Counted from the stretch's first letter, positions 23,194-35,861 are shown. The stretch: DNA of 64,000 nucleotides from Bactericera cockerelli (GCA_024516035.1 CM044957.1:52891011-52955010), one strand, 5' to 3'. A program made the numbers and translations. Notes: a model not told the origin generated them from the letters alone.

Positions 23194-24170
23194 AATGTTG
23201 CGATGTCACTGTCCTCTAGCATGTTGCCAAGATGACAATTTAGGTTAAACTGAAGAATATAAAGAGCTATTGTAATGAGATTAGGTACCAAAGATATGAT
23301 TTAGAAGAATTTTGATAGAAGCTCGTATGATTGACCGTGAAATATTTTCGAGACATGATTCAGGTGTTGAATTCTGGTGAGAATTTTTAAATTGAGATAT
23401 ATGTATGTAATAGAGGGTCCTCGAACATCAACAACATTCAGAGCATATTTCTCTTTATAGTATGGAACGCATAATCAATACCTACAATACGCATCGAATG
23501 AGAGATATCAGAATAATAGAGGACCGGTTCGAAATTTAAATTTGTAAAACACTAATAAGTGCGTTTCGAAACGCGCCTAATTTTTGAACAACCACTTAAA
23601 TCCCATTTGGGAAATTTTAGCTACAGCTGATTGATGCTACTTACCATAATGGCGCCTACTCAGCTGATTGATCAAATGATCAACTTTTTGGCGGCAATTA
23701 CAATACTGACTTGAGTTGGTAACCGACAACGGTAAAAAAATATTTCTCAAAATTTGAATCTTTGTTCAGATTGTTAAGAAAATTAAAAAATATAAAACCA
23801 AAACTGAAAATAAAAGTTTTCAGACTATTCAGGACTTTTATATTCACATGCAAGTCAGAATGTGTTCTTTGGTCATCTATTAAGAAACCCAGGACACTAT
23901 CAACGTTTGTGCACAACAATAAATATTGCTAGATATGGTATTGAGGTAAGAAATCTATAAAATTCTTGCCCATGGGTAATAATGTAACAAAAACTATTAG
24001 CTTTTGATTATGTTAATCACAGCTGAGATGTCTTAATTATCTACACAATCCCAAACTTATTAATGTTTCCAATGCTTAGGACTTGAATCACCAACCTCCA
24101 GATTACTAGTCCACTGCCTTATGTCTTATCAGTTATAATTATCAATCAAGTTACTTGCTCAAAAACATCA

Positions 24171-24223
24171 ACAAATTGTATTACAAAGTTTCATTTTAAA
24201 TGAAACTTTGTAAAACAATTTGT
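24171..24223. repeat. 53-bp near-perfect palindrome
   Basis: Arms of 26 bases around a single central T, with one mismatch. The core TTACAAAGTTTCATTT is followed directly by its inverse. It lies about 360 bp upstream of the condensin start codon. Confidence 0.85.
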
Positions 24224-24582
24224 ACCATCCCTACAATTTTGATCTATTCAATGAGATGTCTCATAGATTGAAAGAAAACCTTCATTTGCTATTTGTCAAA
24301 AACTGGTCACAGAGATCTGGCATACCTTAATAGTTTTAGTGTTAGTATGTATTAACAGATTCAAAACTGAGGCTTTTTTCTAGTTTTTTCCCAGGTACAT
24401 TGTACAAAATTGGGATTTTTAATTATGTCCCCTTTCGGTCACTGGTGGGTTTTAACAGGGTGAGTATTTCCCCCCATGTAAACACCCATTTTGTTTCCTT
24501 TACATTTATAATTTATGTCATCTTATATTCATAATTCACAGATAAACAATCGATCATCTGTTTGAAGTAATTAACTTCCATC

Positions 24583-27500
24583 ATGCCAGCCTTACTAGAC
24601 TTTGTCATTCCATCATCAAGAGATGAACTTCTAGAAAAACAATCAAGTACTCAGTACTTTGTACAGACTGAATTAACTCTTGAAGAATTTAAGGAAAGGA
24701 TAAAGGATTGTTATAAATCCTTGGACAATGATGGACCCTTATTTATTCTGGAAAATTTTGATACATTGTATAGTATGTTGACTCACTTCAAAAGTGTTGA
24801 GTATAAAATTTTACATAACATTTATACAAAACTATTGCTGAGAAGCTTAAAAGAATTAACTTCCATCCTTGACAACTTTCTTGCTGCCGACACATTGGTT
24901 GAAGATCTACAGGAAAAATACTTGAATGTTATCAAAATGACACTATGGATTTTTACAGAATTCATTATTAATTTTGAAATGAGATTACAAAAAGATTATC
25001 ATAAAATTGTCATTGATGCCAAAGCAAGAAAAGTGAAAGTTCGAGCTGCTATCAAGCACTTTGAAAGTCAGCAGTGGGATTGGGACCATCATCTATCAAA
25101 TGGCTTGAATTCTATACATGTAATTTTAAAGTCAAAAATTAATAAATTATGGGACCCTCCAGTTGTTGAAGAAGAATTTGTCAACATGATCTCAAATAGC
25201 TGTTATAAAATCATAGAAGATCCATGTATTGCTAGTGTCAAGCATAAAGAGCTTCGTGTCCTGATTTTTCAAATCGTGGGATATTTAATAAAAAGATACA
25301 ACCATGGTATTAGTTGTACTGTGAAAATTGTACAGTTATTGAAAAATTATGAGCATTTGGTGTCATCACTAGCACAAGCGGTTGTTATGTTCATAAGAAA
25401 TCATGGTTGTAAATCATTAGTTCGAGAAATTGTAAGAGAAATCAGTGCAATGGAAGATGGAAATGAAAATACTGGACAAGACAGTTCAAAGATGATTGCA
25501 GCATTTCTAAATGAAGTGGCAGCTCATGGAGCAGAATATGTATTGCCTGCTATGGAGGAGCTTTTGTTAAATTTGGAAAAAGAAGTAAGTAAATATTGTA
25601 TCATAAATACATACCTACCTATAAAAATGAGAGAGAAAAAAATATATATAATATTATGATGGGTTATGTTGTTATGTACCATTGTACCAACACTGGCACC
25701 AACCATATGTTTTGTAGCCATCTATTCACGCAACATTTTGGTTGGAAAGTCACTTTTTACACATAATTTTAAGGCAAAGAAAAATGGTAAAAAGATAGAG
25801 AAAACTCACAAGAAAAATACATGACGTTATAACATCTACAGGTCTACTGGTAATCCTAACAGTGTGTTTCAAATGACTGAATCCCATTAAAACCAAAAGC
25901 GGCCTCTTGTGTACTCTTTCTGAAAGAGGGAATTAAGCTATGTGTATTCTCAATTGAGGAAAGGTCTATTAATTACGCCCTAAGACAATACACAAAATCT
26001 TGAATTAGCTTTACAGAGGTATTACCAGAAATATATTCCTCTCTTAATGTTAGATTTGATGAATAATTTGTTTTATTTTATTTTTCAGTCATATACAATG
26101 AGGAACTGCACTCTGACTATAGTCACAGAGCTTTTAATTAATGTTTACAAGAAAGAAAGTCTATCAGATGAAGAGAAGGAGCAGAGAGATGAATATCTTA
26201 ATGTGCTATTGGAGCACATGCATGATGTTCACACGTTTGTACGGACAAAGGTAAGATAATCAAACAAAGTGGATCCACAAAATGCTAAAAATTCAGTGCA
26301 TTATTTTTAATGGGTACCACAAAGGGGGATTTAAACGTTTAAAGTCTGGCTGGGGAACTATAAACAGGGAGTAGACCAGCAGTCTGGCTGGGGTACTATA
26401 AACAGGGAGTAGGCCAGCATTGGCTTGGTTCTGGGGGCCCTTGTCAATTATTAGCCTCCTTGTAAAGACAGTGGTAGAAGTTCAGAGTCATTCCTCCACT
26501 GTCTGGCTACCATCGTTCCCGATGACGCCACCCTATGATGATGATCACAAAGGAGTCAACCAGTAGATTTGAATATTCAAATTCTCTGTTTTTTTTATTA
26601 TGAGGGCGCACTAAATTTAGAATATAATTTTTTATTGGCTTGTGGGATGGAAACTTCTGCATGGCAAGCGAGTGCTTAACCACTGAGCTAATCGCGCACC
26701 ATTATAATTGAATAATCTTATTAGTAATTTGTGACCATTTATGTTAAATGAGTAAGTTAAAAAATAAAGATAATGGACAAAAATTATCAATAATGAATTA
26801 TTTGATTTTAACATTTTAACTTTAATGCACAAAATCGTTATTTGTGCTCCATTTTCATCTTAATATATAAATGTCAAAGTCACTGACTGACTGACTGATC
26901 ATCGCTCTACAGCCCAAACCGTAAGTCCTAGGAAGCTGAAATTTGGTAGGTAGCTTTGTCTTATAGTCTAGCTGTGCAATAAGACGGGATTTTTCGAAAT
27001 TCCCACTACAACACCTGCCATTGGCGAAAAAGGATTTTTTGCTTTCACGGCCATGCCTCGGCCCGCAAAGCGGGCGACAGCCCGCTAGTACATTATATTA
27101 CTTGGATTGTATTTTAATCTAAAGTGCGTTTTATTCTATTTCAGGTTCTGCAACTATTTCAAAGACTTGTGGTGGAAAAAGCCATTCCTGTGGCTTTTAC
27201 ACTGAAGTTGCTGGAAAGGGCTATCGGACGAATAATGGACAAGAGCAGTAATGTGGTTAAATATAGTGTACAGCTCCTGAAAATCATGATAGAGTCTAAT
27301 CCTTTTGCTGCCAAGGTAAGTTACTTATAGACTAAAATTAGTTACTATTATAGCATCAGCCTCCGTGGCGTAACGGTTGTGACTACTGCCTGTAGACCAG
27401 AGGTCTTGAGTTCGAATCCCGGTTGGGGCAGACTTTTCAAATAAAATTCTGTCCCCTCCAAACACGTGAGACTGGCAATTCCGGCCCTACCCAGGCTGGG

Positions 27501-30500
27501 TGAGCTTAATGTGGGTAGCTGGTAAGATTCCGAGTGAATGGAGGGTGAAAGCCCCGTCCTGGCTATCTATATCAAATCAGGACTTCAAAACCGAATAGAA
27601 TCAACTGGTCACAATAGATCTAATTAGGTCGAAGTGTTAATTGTAAGGGTTTCACTGAAAACCCTGCAACCAGGTCAGATAATAATAAAATACTATTACT
27701 TCGAATGTCCACTGTTCCTTGGAAGTCTGGTAGATGTTTGGTTTGAGACGCCACTTGTACCAATACTCTTGTACCATCTAACATCGAAATGCAGGACATG
27801 TGGCGAAATAGCAGCAAAAAAGAAATTTGACGAGTACAAACAAATTGCAAATGATTATTACTTCATACACGTTGCCATTGAAACCATGGGACCAATTTGC
27901 AAAGATGGAATGAAGTCTTTGAAAGAGTTGGGAGAACGGATAGCGTGTGTGACAGGAGAAAATAGAGTAAAAGCATACCTAGTGCAAAGAATCAGTTTGG
28001 CTGTTCAGGTCGGAAATGCGGCGAGTGTGTTGGGGACAATGAAGAGGACAGCATATATGCGGGAGTTGTTTTATTTATGAGTTAATGAAATTGTTCAGAA
28101 ACATTTCTTGTAATTTACTTTAAAAGAAAGAAAAACATTTTAGTGAACTGACAGCATGAAGCCGTGATAGCCAATATGTTTCAGCATCTACATAAAGTAT
28201 TAATTAAAAACTTGAATCGAATTTGAAATCTCTTGAAATGTAGAATACTTATAAGTTCTGGGCTTAATAGCTTTACTTATAAAACTTTGCCCTTATAAGA
28301 TTTTCTATTATTATACATTAGATGGTAAGTGCAAGGACTCTTCACAATTGGTGTAGGTAGTGCAGCATTACTAAGGGCCTTCTTTACTTTTTTAATTATT
28401 TTCTTTATAATGCCGCGACTGGTCTCGTTATTCTTACAAGTAATTTTGTGGTATGGTATGAGCCGTATGAGTGAATCTGGACATCCAAAGTACAGAGTAG
28501 AAAATGTTTGCTACAGCACTCGACCGTGGTGATTACCAATCAGACAGGAAATGTATCAAAAAGTATGCTGCTTCCCTGAGTGGTCCTGTGTTTCCTATGA
28601 TAGAAGAATTCAGGAAAATAATACTTCTTTTTTTCACTCGCTAGAAATCAAGACACAACATTCGCGAACAAGGGTTATTTAAAAAAAAGATATTATTCTA
28701 GAAGTTTTTTGGTGTTAATAGTGAGGGCAGTATCCATGAGAGTGAGATGAGCTAGAAGGAGTATCAGAGTTATGAGTGTGAAGATGATATCGCGATATGA
28801 TTAATAGGAAGAGTAGAGAAAATACGATTTTTTTTAATTCTATGAAAAAAAATATAAAATAAAATGTACTGAATTCTTTGCTATCCTGAAATTATTCAAA
28901 TCATGATTGTTTTATTTTTTATTCTTGCAGCTAGGAGTGCAAGAATTGAAAAACAAACTGGAGTTGGAAAGACAGAACCTGAAAGATATGGAAGCTAATA
29001 AGACAGAAGACCCTACCTATTTGTCATTGGTTGAAGAATGGACCAGTGTTCATTATCCTGCGCTTCTAAATTTACTTCCCAATTTATTTGAAGAAGGTAG
29101 CTATAAAACAACTGAGTAAAATGATTTCACAATGTATAACTAATTGTGCTGAAATTCTAAAATGCAAAAAAATGCATTATAAAAGGCATTTGGTGGCTCG
29201 CCGCTCATAATGAGAGACAGCATAGAATTTTAAGAGGCCGCGTCTCTCATATTGAGCGACATTAGATTTTACTTTCAAGTATTTTTTTTTTGCCTTTTTT
29301 TTATTTTATTTTTTATATAGGTGATTGTGCCCCGAAACCGCTTTCGCATTACTTCAGGGCACTTTACCTTTACATCCATGCCATTCCAATCCAAGTATGT
29401 TTGGTTTTCATCTATCATGAATGTCTCATATTCAAAGACAATTTTTGTATTGTGGCCCCAAGAGATAATCATCATTTTTTGGGTTGGCACACTATGTGTT
29501 CAGATTTGACAAGTTTTTTTTATACAATTTAGTCATTCAAGTTTAAAATTTGATTTTTGGAAGGGGAAAAAAAATTGGTTTCAGTAATATTTAGATTATA
29601 TTTTGTAATTTATTATGATCTCTCCTTAATTTCTTAGACAAGGAAAATAATGGTGTCGAACCAAATTCACAAGGAAGTTCATCCAATACGCATGACCTGT
29701 ACATCAAAATCAAATCTCTCATTTCTCAACACAAGTACGAAGAAGCTTATATGGATACCAAGAAATTACAACTGATGATCATGGGAGCCGAAGGACAGTA
29801 AGTTAAGACCCTGATTTCATCTCTCTCCCTTTCTCTCTCTCTCTCTCCCCCTTTCTTTCCCTTTCTCTCTCTCTCCCTTTCTCCCCCCTCCCTTTCTTTC
29901 TTTCTTCTCTCTCTCTCCCTTTCTCTCTCTCTCTCTCTCTCTCTCTCCCTCTCTCTCTCTCCCTCTCTCTCTCTCCCTTTCTTTCTCTCACTCTCTCCCT
30001 TTCTCTTTCTCTCTCTCCCTTTCTCTCTCTCTCTCCCTTTTCTCTCTCTCTGTCCTTTCTTTCTCTCTCTCTCTCTCTCTCCTTTCTCTTTCTCTCCCTC
30101 CCCCCTCCCTTTATCTCTCTCTCTCTCTCTGTCCCTCCCTCTTTTGACCTCGAATTCGGGAGAGGTCCCAGGCACCTATAGTATCCACCTCAGGTGGATT
30201 AAATCATGAAGAACTTGGTAGGAATAAAAATGTTGTTTCGGGTGCTTATGTCAAAAAATCTGCGAAAATCTTTTATGAGGGAAAATTAGAGAACAAAAGT
30301 CGAGATACCTCGTGAACAAAAAAAGAGATACCTCGTGAAGAAAAATGAGTAGCTGCTTTGATATGAGGCAAAATAAATTGGATATTAAATGATAAGGAAA
30401 AGTCCTATAATTCTGTGCTACCCACTAAATTTGTATTATATGTACTGTTCACCAAACGGTTCCGGGTATGTTGTCTCTAAAACGGGGAGATGGGATTTTT

Positions 30501-30806
30501 AGTGGGTGTAAATCCCACACTACTTAGAAAAGTGTCTTTTAAAGATTTTTTCCCTATCCCTCCTCAAAAAAATATGTAATAACACAAAGAAATATTTAAT
30601 TATTATTTTACAGGCGAGATGTACAGAAGAGCACCCCCGAGTTCCAGATGGAATACTCCCTGGGTATCATGCGACAAGTTTTCATTGAATACAAAGGTAC
30701 TCCAGAAGATGAAATTCGTATTTTGACTGAAGGGATGAAGATTGTCGATGATCAGAACCATCAGAATACCATACCTTACCAAATGGTTCTTATATCTTTC
30801 CTGGAG
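24583..30806 (+). CDS. NCAPD2: Condensin subunit D2 (NCAPD2), 5' portion only
   Basis: Exons 24583-25584, 26089-26250, 27145-27315, 28931-29096, 29638-29797 and 30614-30806 join in frame into 618 codons with a correct donor at the end. The N-terminus (from MPALLDFVIPSS) and the following HEAT-like helices match the N-terminal domain of condensin complex subunit 1/CAP-D2. This non-SMC HEAT-repeat subunit binds DNA and the kleisin and compacts mitotic chromosomes. The family is about 1,400 aa, so more than half is missing. The remaining exons are not found on either side of the 100-N gap at 31562-31661 within this window. Introns hold SINE1, a Helitron, a LINE-type fragment and a long CT tract. 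The start is the first ATG (ATCATGC context), which begins the conserved domain. Confidence 0.88.
26330..26540 (+). repeat. Dispersed repeat D with 38-bp minisatellite head
   Basis: Two units containing ACTATAAACAGGGAGTAG precede a unique body that runs to GACGCCACCCTATGATG. The same family is at 42866-43005 (plus) and 47323-47650 (minus, six units). Confidence 0.75.
26637..26703 (-). repeat. SINE3 head fragment
   Basis: Only the tRNA-like head is present (GCAAGCGAGTGCTTAACCAC on the plus strand), as in 38890-38951. Confidence 0.55.
26858..27088 (+). mobile_element. Non-autonomous Helitron-like element, copy 2
   Basis: It has the same ends, hairpin and A/T insertion as 19594-19835. It lies directly upstream of condensin exon 3, its end about 55 bases from that splice acceptor. 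Confidence 0.8.
27359..27690 (+). repeat. SINE1 copy
   Basis: A full-length plus-strand copy with B box GAGTTCGAATCCCGG, ending in an AATAATAA tail directly beside the retroelement-like frame that follows. Confidence 0.8.
27690..28077 (+). pseudogene. C-terminal fragment of a retroelement protein
   Basis: One frame contains AIETMGPICKDGMKSL, then VTGENRVKAYLVQRISLA and VQVGNAASVLGTM before a stop. This C-terminal pattern resembles a protein segment I recall at the 3' end of reverse-transcriptase-bearing repeats in many animals. Attribution rests on memory of that pattern, not on a search. No reverse transcriptase domain is present here. The last 50 bases recur at 31262-31330, which supports a dispersed element. 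Confidence 0.5.
28320..28535 (-). repeat. SINE5 diverged copy
   Basis: It aligns along its length with 36930-37203 but with many changes and a deletion across the B box. Confidence 0.55.
29815..30140 (+). repeat. Long CT-rich microsatellite in condensin intron 5
   Basis: About 325 bases are almost pure pyrimidine (CTCTCT, CCCTTT and TTTCTTTC blocks). The tract begins within 20 bases of the 5' splice site that ends exon 5. Arg/Glu-rich open frames on the opposite strand are artefacts of this repeat. Confidence 0.95.
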
Positions 30807-31261
30807 GTAAACCATTTTTTCAAACCTTATTTTTTTACGTAATCTTTTGGGATTTCCTTAAATATTATATTCCATCGCACACTTCATTACAGTCTATCTT
30901 GGACTTGTATACGGAGTTATTAAAAAAAAAAAAAAAAACACATAAAAAATGCCAATAGAATTGAATAAATTTACAGGTTACAAAATTGAAGTTTATTTTT
31001 TTCTTTCGAAAATGAAATTCTCAAAATGGTGAGGTCCAACACATGCAAACGTTGCACATTGGACCTCGAATCGAACGTGGACGTAAGAGAACTCGAGGGA
31101 ATTCTTATAAAGAGGTTATTTTCCCTTATAGAGAGGTAAATTCGACCTGAAAATCATTCTCTTATATTCAAGTTCCCAAAACGTTAAGTTTAGCTTAGGA
31201 GGTATGTAATTCAAAATGTATATTCTCTTGATGTAAATAAATTTGCCACATTTTCAATTCA

Positions 31262-31330
31262 ATTCACTGAAGAGGACAGCCAGCAGATATGCGGGCGGTG
31301 TTTTATCTATGAGTTAATGAATTTGTATTT
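31262..31330 (+). repeat. Second copy of the retroelement 3' end
   Basis: CTGAAGAGGACAGCCAGCAG and what follows through ATGAGTTAATGAA repeat 28034-28090. Confidence 0.6.
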
Positions 31331-31561
31331 TAATTAATTAAAGCTATAGAATAAAAAACAGAGTAGTAAAAACATTTCAGTTATTGCTGTGTTTCGAACC
31401 ATTTAAGGTCGAAACACAGTGTTGAAATTACAAAACAAAAAAAAAAATCGTCGAGTAGTTTCTGAGATTTGCGCGTTACAAGGAATACTTTTAACAGACC
31501 GTCAGACGGACACAAAACCAAATTTGCTCAGGAGGTTATGAAACGTCCAGAAATATGAAAA

Positions 31562-31661
31562 NNNNNNNNNNNNNNNNNNNNNNNNNNNNNNNNNNNNNNN
31601 NNNNNNNNNNNNNNNNNNNNNNNNNNNNNNNNNNNNNNNNNNNNNNNNNNNNNNNNNNNNN
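31562..31661. other. Assembly gap of exactly 100 N
   Basis: A run of 100 N is the conventional size for a scaffold gap of unknown length. It falls between condensin exon 6 and the Harbinger element, so linkage of the two sides is not shown by sequence. Confidence 0.99.
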
Positions 31662-31739
31662 CATATGATCATTTATTTCATCTCTGGATTTTCTACGTGA
31701 AGATTGGAAATTTTCGTTTATGTTTCTTTGAGTAGTAGT

Positions 31740-34363
31740 CGTGTTTTTTTATGTAACTAAAGTTTACTTGAATCCAAATCCTAATCCATTCTGGTAAATT
31801 CTAGTTACCCCCACCACAATTTTTTATAACTTACTCAAGTCAAACGAGAGTGCGCTTCGAATGCTAACCCAAGAGCGGCATGCTTGAAGTGAGGTTAGAA
31901 TACTACAAGTTGTATGGAGGGATTTTTGAGATGAGATGAAATATGAATAAAATAGTGTAAATAAATCTATTATTAGGAGTAAATTTCCAGGAATTTACTG
32001 ATCTGGTTTTTTTTTTTACTTAGATAAGTTGATTATTGATTTGTTAACGCAATGAACATTTCAAAGAGGTTATCATTTCTATACGAGCTACATGAAATTA
32101 TGTTTACTGAAACCAATACTGTAGATGAGAACAATAACACATGCATGATCCTCACAGATTTTCATTCACATTGTGATTCACTAATGACTCTAATGGTTGA
32201 AAGTGAGAAACACAATAGACCCCAGAATTATGACAAATTAGTTGATAAGTATGTGTCCTATGACAAGAAAATATTTTGTTCCATTTATACAAATTAATAT
32301 TTTACTTTCTCGTATAATTAAGAAAGTTTAGTATAATAAAAAGTTAGACCTACCTATTTTCACATTTCTGGCAGAATCATAGTATTAATACTATGATTTA
32401 GGATACCAGAAAAGAAATTTGGTTTTTCTATCAATATAATAGGTATTTCAAGAACCATTAGCACAAGACTTGAAATTGGGTATGATTTTATATACCACTT
32501 AAACCACAATCCTTTTGGTTAAATTCACTCCAATGAACTCCTTAGGTATATCCTTAATATGAGCAGCTTGAAATCAAGTTTCCTAAAACCAATACTAAAT
32601 ATGAAATTAACAATCAATTTTATGGTCAAGTGCAATGACAACAACAATTCTGTGTCTGAAATGACCAAAGCAGCCAAGTGTATTCATTCATAATTGTACC
32701 TTACAAATAAACTAATTGCACTTTGTTTTATAATCATTTCAGCTATTCAGAGGAGGATTTTTTCCATATGTTTCGAATGTGTAAAAATACGTTCAATATT
32801 CTACTATCTCTCCTCAAGCAGAATCCAAGCTTCACCACAGCTTGGTCAAATGGTATACAGCCAATTTCACCAGCCCAAAAGGCACTGGTGACATTATTTT
32901 ATTTATCATCACAACAAACAGTGAGACAAATAGGTGACAAATTCAACATTGCTGATAGCTCTGTAATAAAATCTAGGAACGACTTTCTGAAAAGTATCAG
33001 TACACTAAGAAACAAACTTATTAAGTGGCCTACTACAGAGGAAGAGCAATGTATTGTTTCTCAACAATTTGAGTCCTTAGCCAATTTTAAAGGTAACACC
33101 TATAACTTACCTAACCATTTGAGTGTTCAACAGAATAATTTCTTTTTTGAAATTTATCCTCATGGTTATATTATGACAGGTGTTTTACTCTACATTCACT
33201 AGAAACTTACAAACAACCCACTCACGTAAACCTCACCTAGCCAGAGCAGGACAAAGGAAAATGAGAGCAAAAAGGGTTCAAATTAAAATTGTGACCCATG
33301 CAAGTCCTAAACTTGCTGGATGTTGCTTAACTTTAGTGATCCATGCCACCTTATTTATTTTTTATCTTTGATCTTTAGCAATTGGATATTTTGTCCAAGG
33401 AATATCAGGCATTATAAGTGTATTATTACAGAACATTTAAATGGAACTGTTTTCTTCTTTCAGGGATAATAGGTGCCATTGATGGCACCCATATAGAGGG
33501 ACTATTTCCAAAGGATGTGCAAAGAAGTTACTGTAATAGGAAATCTAGATACACCATGATTCTCCAGGGCACCTGTACAGCTAAGAAGATATTCACCAAC
33601 ATTTCAATTGGTTGCCCAGGAAGAATGCATGACTCTCGTGTGTTGAATAATTCTCAGTTACAACAAAAAATTGAAATAGAAGGAACACAATCTCTCTTCT
33701 GCAACAATGACTTTCACATTTTAGGTGATTCAGCCTACCCTTTGAAGTCATGGTTAATGACCCCATACAAAAAAACCAGAGGGTTGACCAATTCTGAAAC
33801 CCGTTTTAATAAAGCACACAGTAAGAGTAGGTTTTCTGATTTAAATTTCTGATTTTCTTCAAAACATTATATAAAATAAAATTCTGAATGATTTTGTCCT
33901 AATATCTAATATGTATAATTAAAAATGGCTTAGGATGGGTCCTCTGTAAAAAAGAAAAGAAAAATAAAACAAATGAATAATTTATTTATTATTATTGCAT
34001 ACACAATATTTATAAGTAAATTATTATACACAATATTTATAAGTAAATCGGAAAATAATACAGAATAACTTAAAGTAATAAAAAGATCAACAATTTTAAA
34101 ACATAAAATAATAGAACTGAAAAATAACGCGACAACAACAAATTACAAATCACAACACAAACAAAAACAAATTAATAAAATGGCGATTTCCTAGTAAACT
34201 CTGGTAAAAATCTATGGAAGAGAGATTTTTTCTCTTCCCCGAATACTGGAATAATTTTTACCAGAGTTTACTCAAAAGGAGGGGAAATTTCCTAATCCAA
34301 TAAAAAAACAGAAATCTTCCAAAATGTAAATTCTGGTTAAGTCTGGTTACATAAAAAAACACG
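31740..34363 (+). mobile_element. PIF/Harbinger DNA transposon
   Basis: Perfect 18-bp terminal inverted repeats CGTGTTTTTTTATGTAAC occur at 31740-31757 and, inverted, at 34346-34363. They enclose a transposase gene of the Harbinger DDE type. The subterminal regions also share inverted CTGGTAAATTCTAG / AAATTCTGG blocks, and a further inverted pair (AGTAAACTCTGGTAAAAAT) occurs near 34195-34275. The 3 bp target duplication usual for this superfamily cannot be defined clearly. No second, Myb-like frame is found. Confidence 0.75.
32052..33820 (+). pseudogene. Harbinger transposase gene (HARBI1-like), 3' truncated
   Basis: Three exons join in frame with GT-AG borders: 32052-32248, 32743-33092 and 33464-33820. 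Exon 2 carries a helical region beginning YSEEDFFHMFRM and a helix-turn-helix segment (VRQIGDKFNIADSSV). Exon 3 has the first two acidic catalytic positions, in GAIDGTHIEG and in LGDSAYPL, and MHDSRVL between them. The reading ends at AHS with a good donor (CACA|GTAAGAG). The exon that should follow with the third catalytic residue (Glu of the ERAFG-type block in HARBI1) is not found before the element's right end at 34363. Harbinger transposases cut and paste their own element. As it stands this copy would lack a complete DDE triad, so it is probably inactive. Confidence 0.8.
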
Positions 34364-34886
34364 CGTAGTGATAACCCTACTGATAACATTTCTGGAATCT
34401 GAAAAATAATTATGTTTTACGTGAGAAATTTCTTATCTAGTACCTAAGTTTGGCCCCACGAGCTTCCCTACAGTGTAAGTTTTAATAAGTACTTTTTTAG
34501 CCAGTTATTCATCAGGTGTTTTGTGCTCATTAATCAAACAACAATAGGTTTTTGCTATTCATCTTATGATTACTTCTGTTGGGTCCTTGGATATCCAATC
34601 TGGTTAACCATGGTTACCTACTGCGGTATCATGAGTCCCTCTGTTTCCCAGCCTCATTTCCATACCTCTCTAATGTAAATTATAATAATCAGATACAGCA
34701 CTCATGATTTTCTATTGCAGCAGTAACCATCATTTTCCTGTCTCCATACCCCGTAAGTAACGGGCTTTAATCTTGAAAACCCCAGTTGCCTTTTCTGACT
34801 GTTATACTAGGAACCTACTACCTACCCACAAGCCTAATTTGTTGTGTATCATTACATTTATTACTACAAATTCTAAACACACAAAT

Positions 34887-35215
34887 TATTATTATCTGAC
34901 CTGGATAAAGGGTTCTTCAATGAAACCCTTACCGTAGTGTGTAGAAATAAGAAGTGAGGAAATGAAAACCAGTTGCATGGAAGTGTCATGCCATTTCAAA
35001 GGAGTAGAACATTTCTTGCAATCTGTTTATGTTTACATTTGATATGGGAAGAAATTTTGTGAGGGATGAGGAGAGGAGACTCCTTTGCAATACTAGCGCT
35101 GAGGACTCCACAATGCAGGCCGGCGTGCGAGGTTTCCACAATTCTTATTTCTACACGCTATGCCCTTACAATTAACACTGTGACCTAATTAGATTTATTG
35201 TGACCAAACACTCAA
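34887..35215 (-). repeat. SINE1 tail split by a MITE
   Basis: 34887-34932 and 35163-35215 are the two halves of a minus-strand SINE1 tail. They resume exactly after one copy of CCCTTAC. Confidence 0.7.
34933..35162. mobile_element. hAT-like MITE nested in SINE1
   Basis: This 230-bp insertion has 21-bp terminal inverted repeats containing GTGTAGAAATAAGAA (two mismatches) and is flanked by CCCTTAC on both sides (34926-34932, 35163-35169). A 7-8 bp duplication fits hAT-type elements. No coding sequence is present. Confidence 0.75.
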
Positions 35216-35549
35216 ATAAAAGGGACAATTTTTTTTTTTAATGTTGAAGAATATTTATCAAGATCAGAATCATTAGATAGTTACAATCAGACCATACTCA
35301 TGTTATTCATTTTCCCACCATTACTTGATTTTCTTTGCATACCCCCTCATGGTTTCTCATGTAACCATGTACCTGATGAAAACTGTTGAGCTATTGGATG
35401 AAATTTTATCCAGCAGATCTGAGTACCTTTAAATGACAATTTTTGAACAGATCTCTCCATACTAATTTTTTCCCCTTCACACTATCAGTTTTATCATGGA
35501 GATTTATCTGTCAGATTTATAAATTCTGTAGTGTGCATCCATGTTTAAG

Positions 35550-35665
35550 TCCGGTAGCTCAGTGGTGAACTGTCTGTTAGTCCAGAGGTCATGGGTTCAA
35601 AACCATATCAAGATATGACAAGTCATCCTCCCTCTTGGTATTTTGACCACTTAATAATGATAATC
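35550..35665 (+). repeat. SINE4 (tRNA-derived) copy
   Basis: The head CCGGTAGCTCAGTGGTGAAC is followed by the B box GGGTTCAAAACC. Other copies lie at 16072-16258, 39640-39840 and 56625-56833 (minus) and 42716-42845 (plus). Confidence 0.65.
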
Positions 35666-35861
35666 ATACAAATTAAGGAAATGAATAACGCAATTTGATA
35701 TTATTGAAATAGACTTTCGGTGGCACATATGTGAAGACAAATTTTTTGTCAATTTTTTGTAGTTGTAATTTAGTAATGAAAATGTTTTAAGGTATACATT
35801 CTGGTGTCATATTATTGACCCAAAACTGAAACGGGAATTATTTATTAATTTGAGAAGTCAT

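Larger units (their letters stand above)
20936..24582. other. Divergent intergenic region MINDY3 / condensin
   Basis: This is about 3.6 kb of AT-rich sequence, presumably holding both promoters. It contains an imperfect foldback at about 22080-22410 (with a SINE1 body piece at 22190-22275), one possible coding exon on the minus strand (23016-23193), a SINE6 piece near 24075-24140 and a strong palindrome (24171-24223). Nothing else is recognisable. Confidence 0.5.

Noticed and set aside
29747..30175. Arg/Glu-rich open frame on the minus strand
   Set aside because: It is the complement of the CT microsatellite in a condensin intron.
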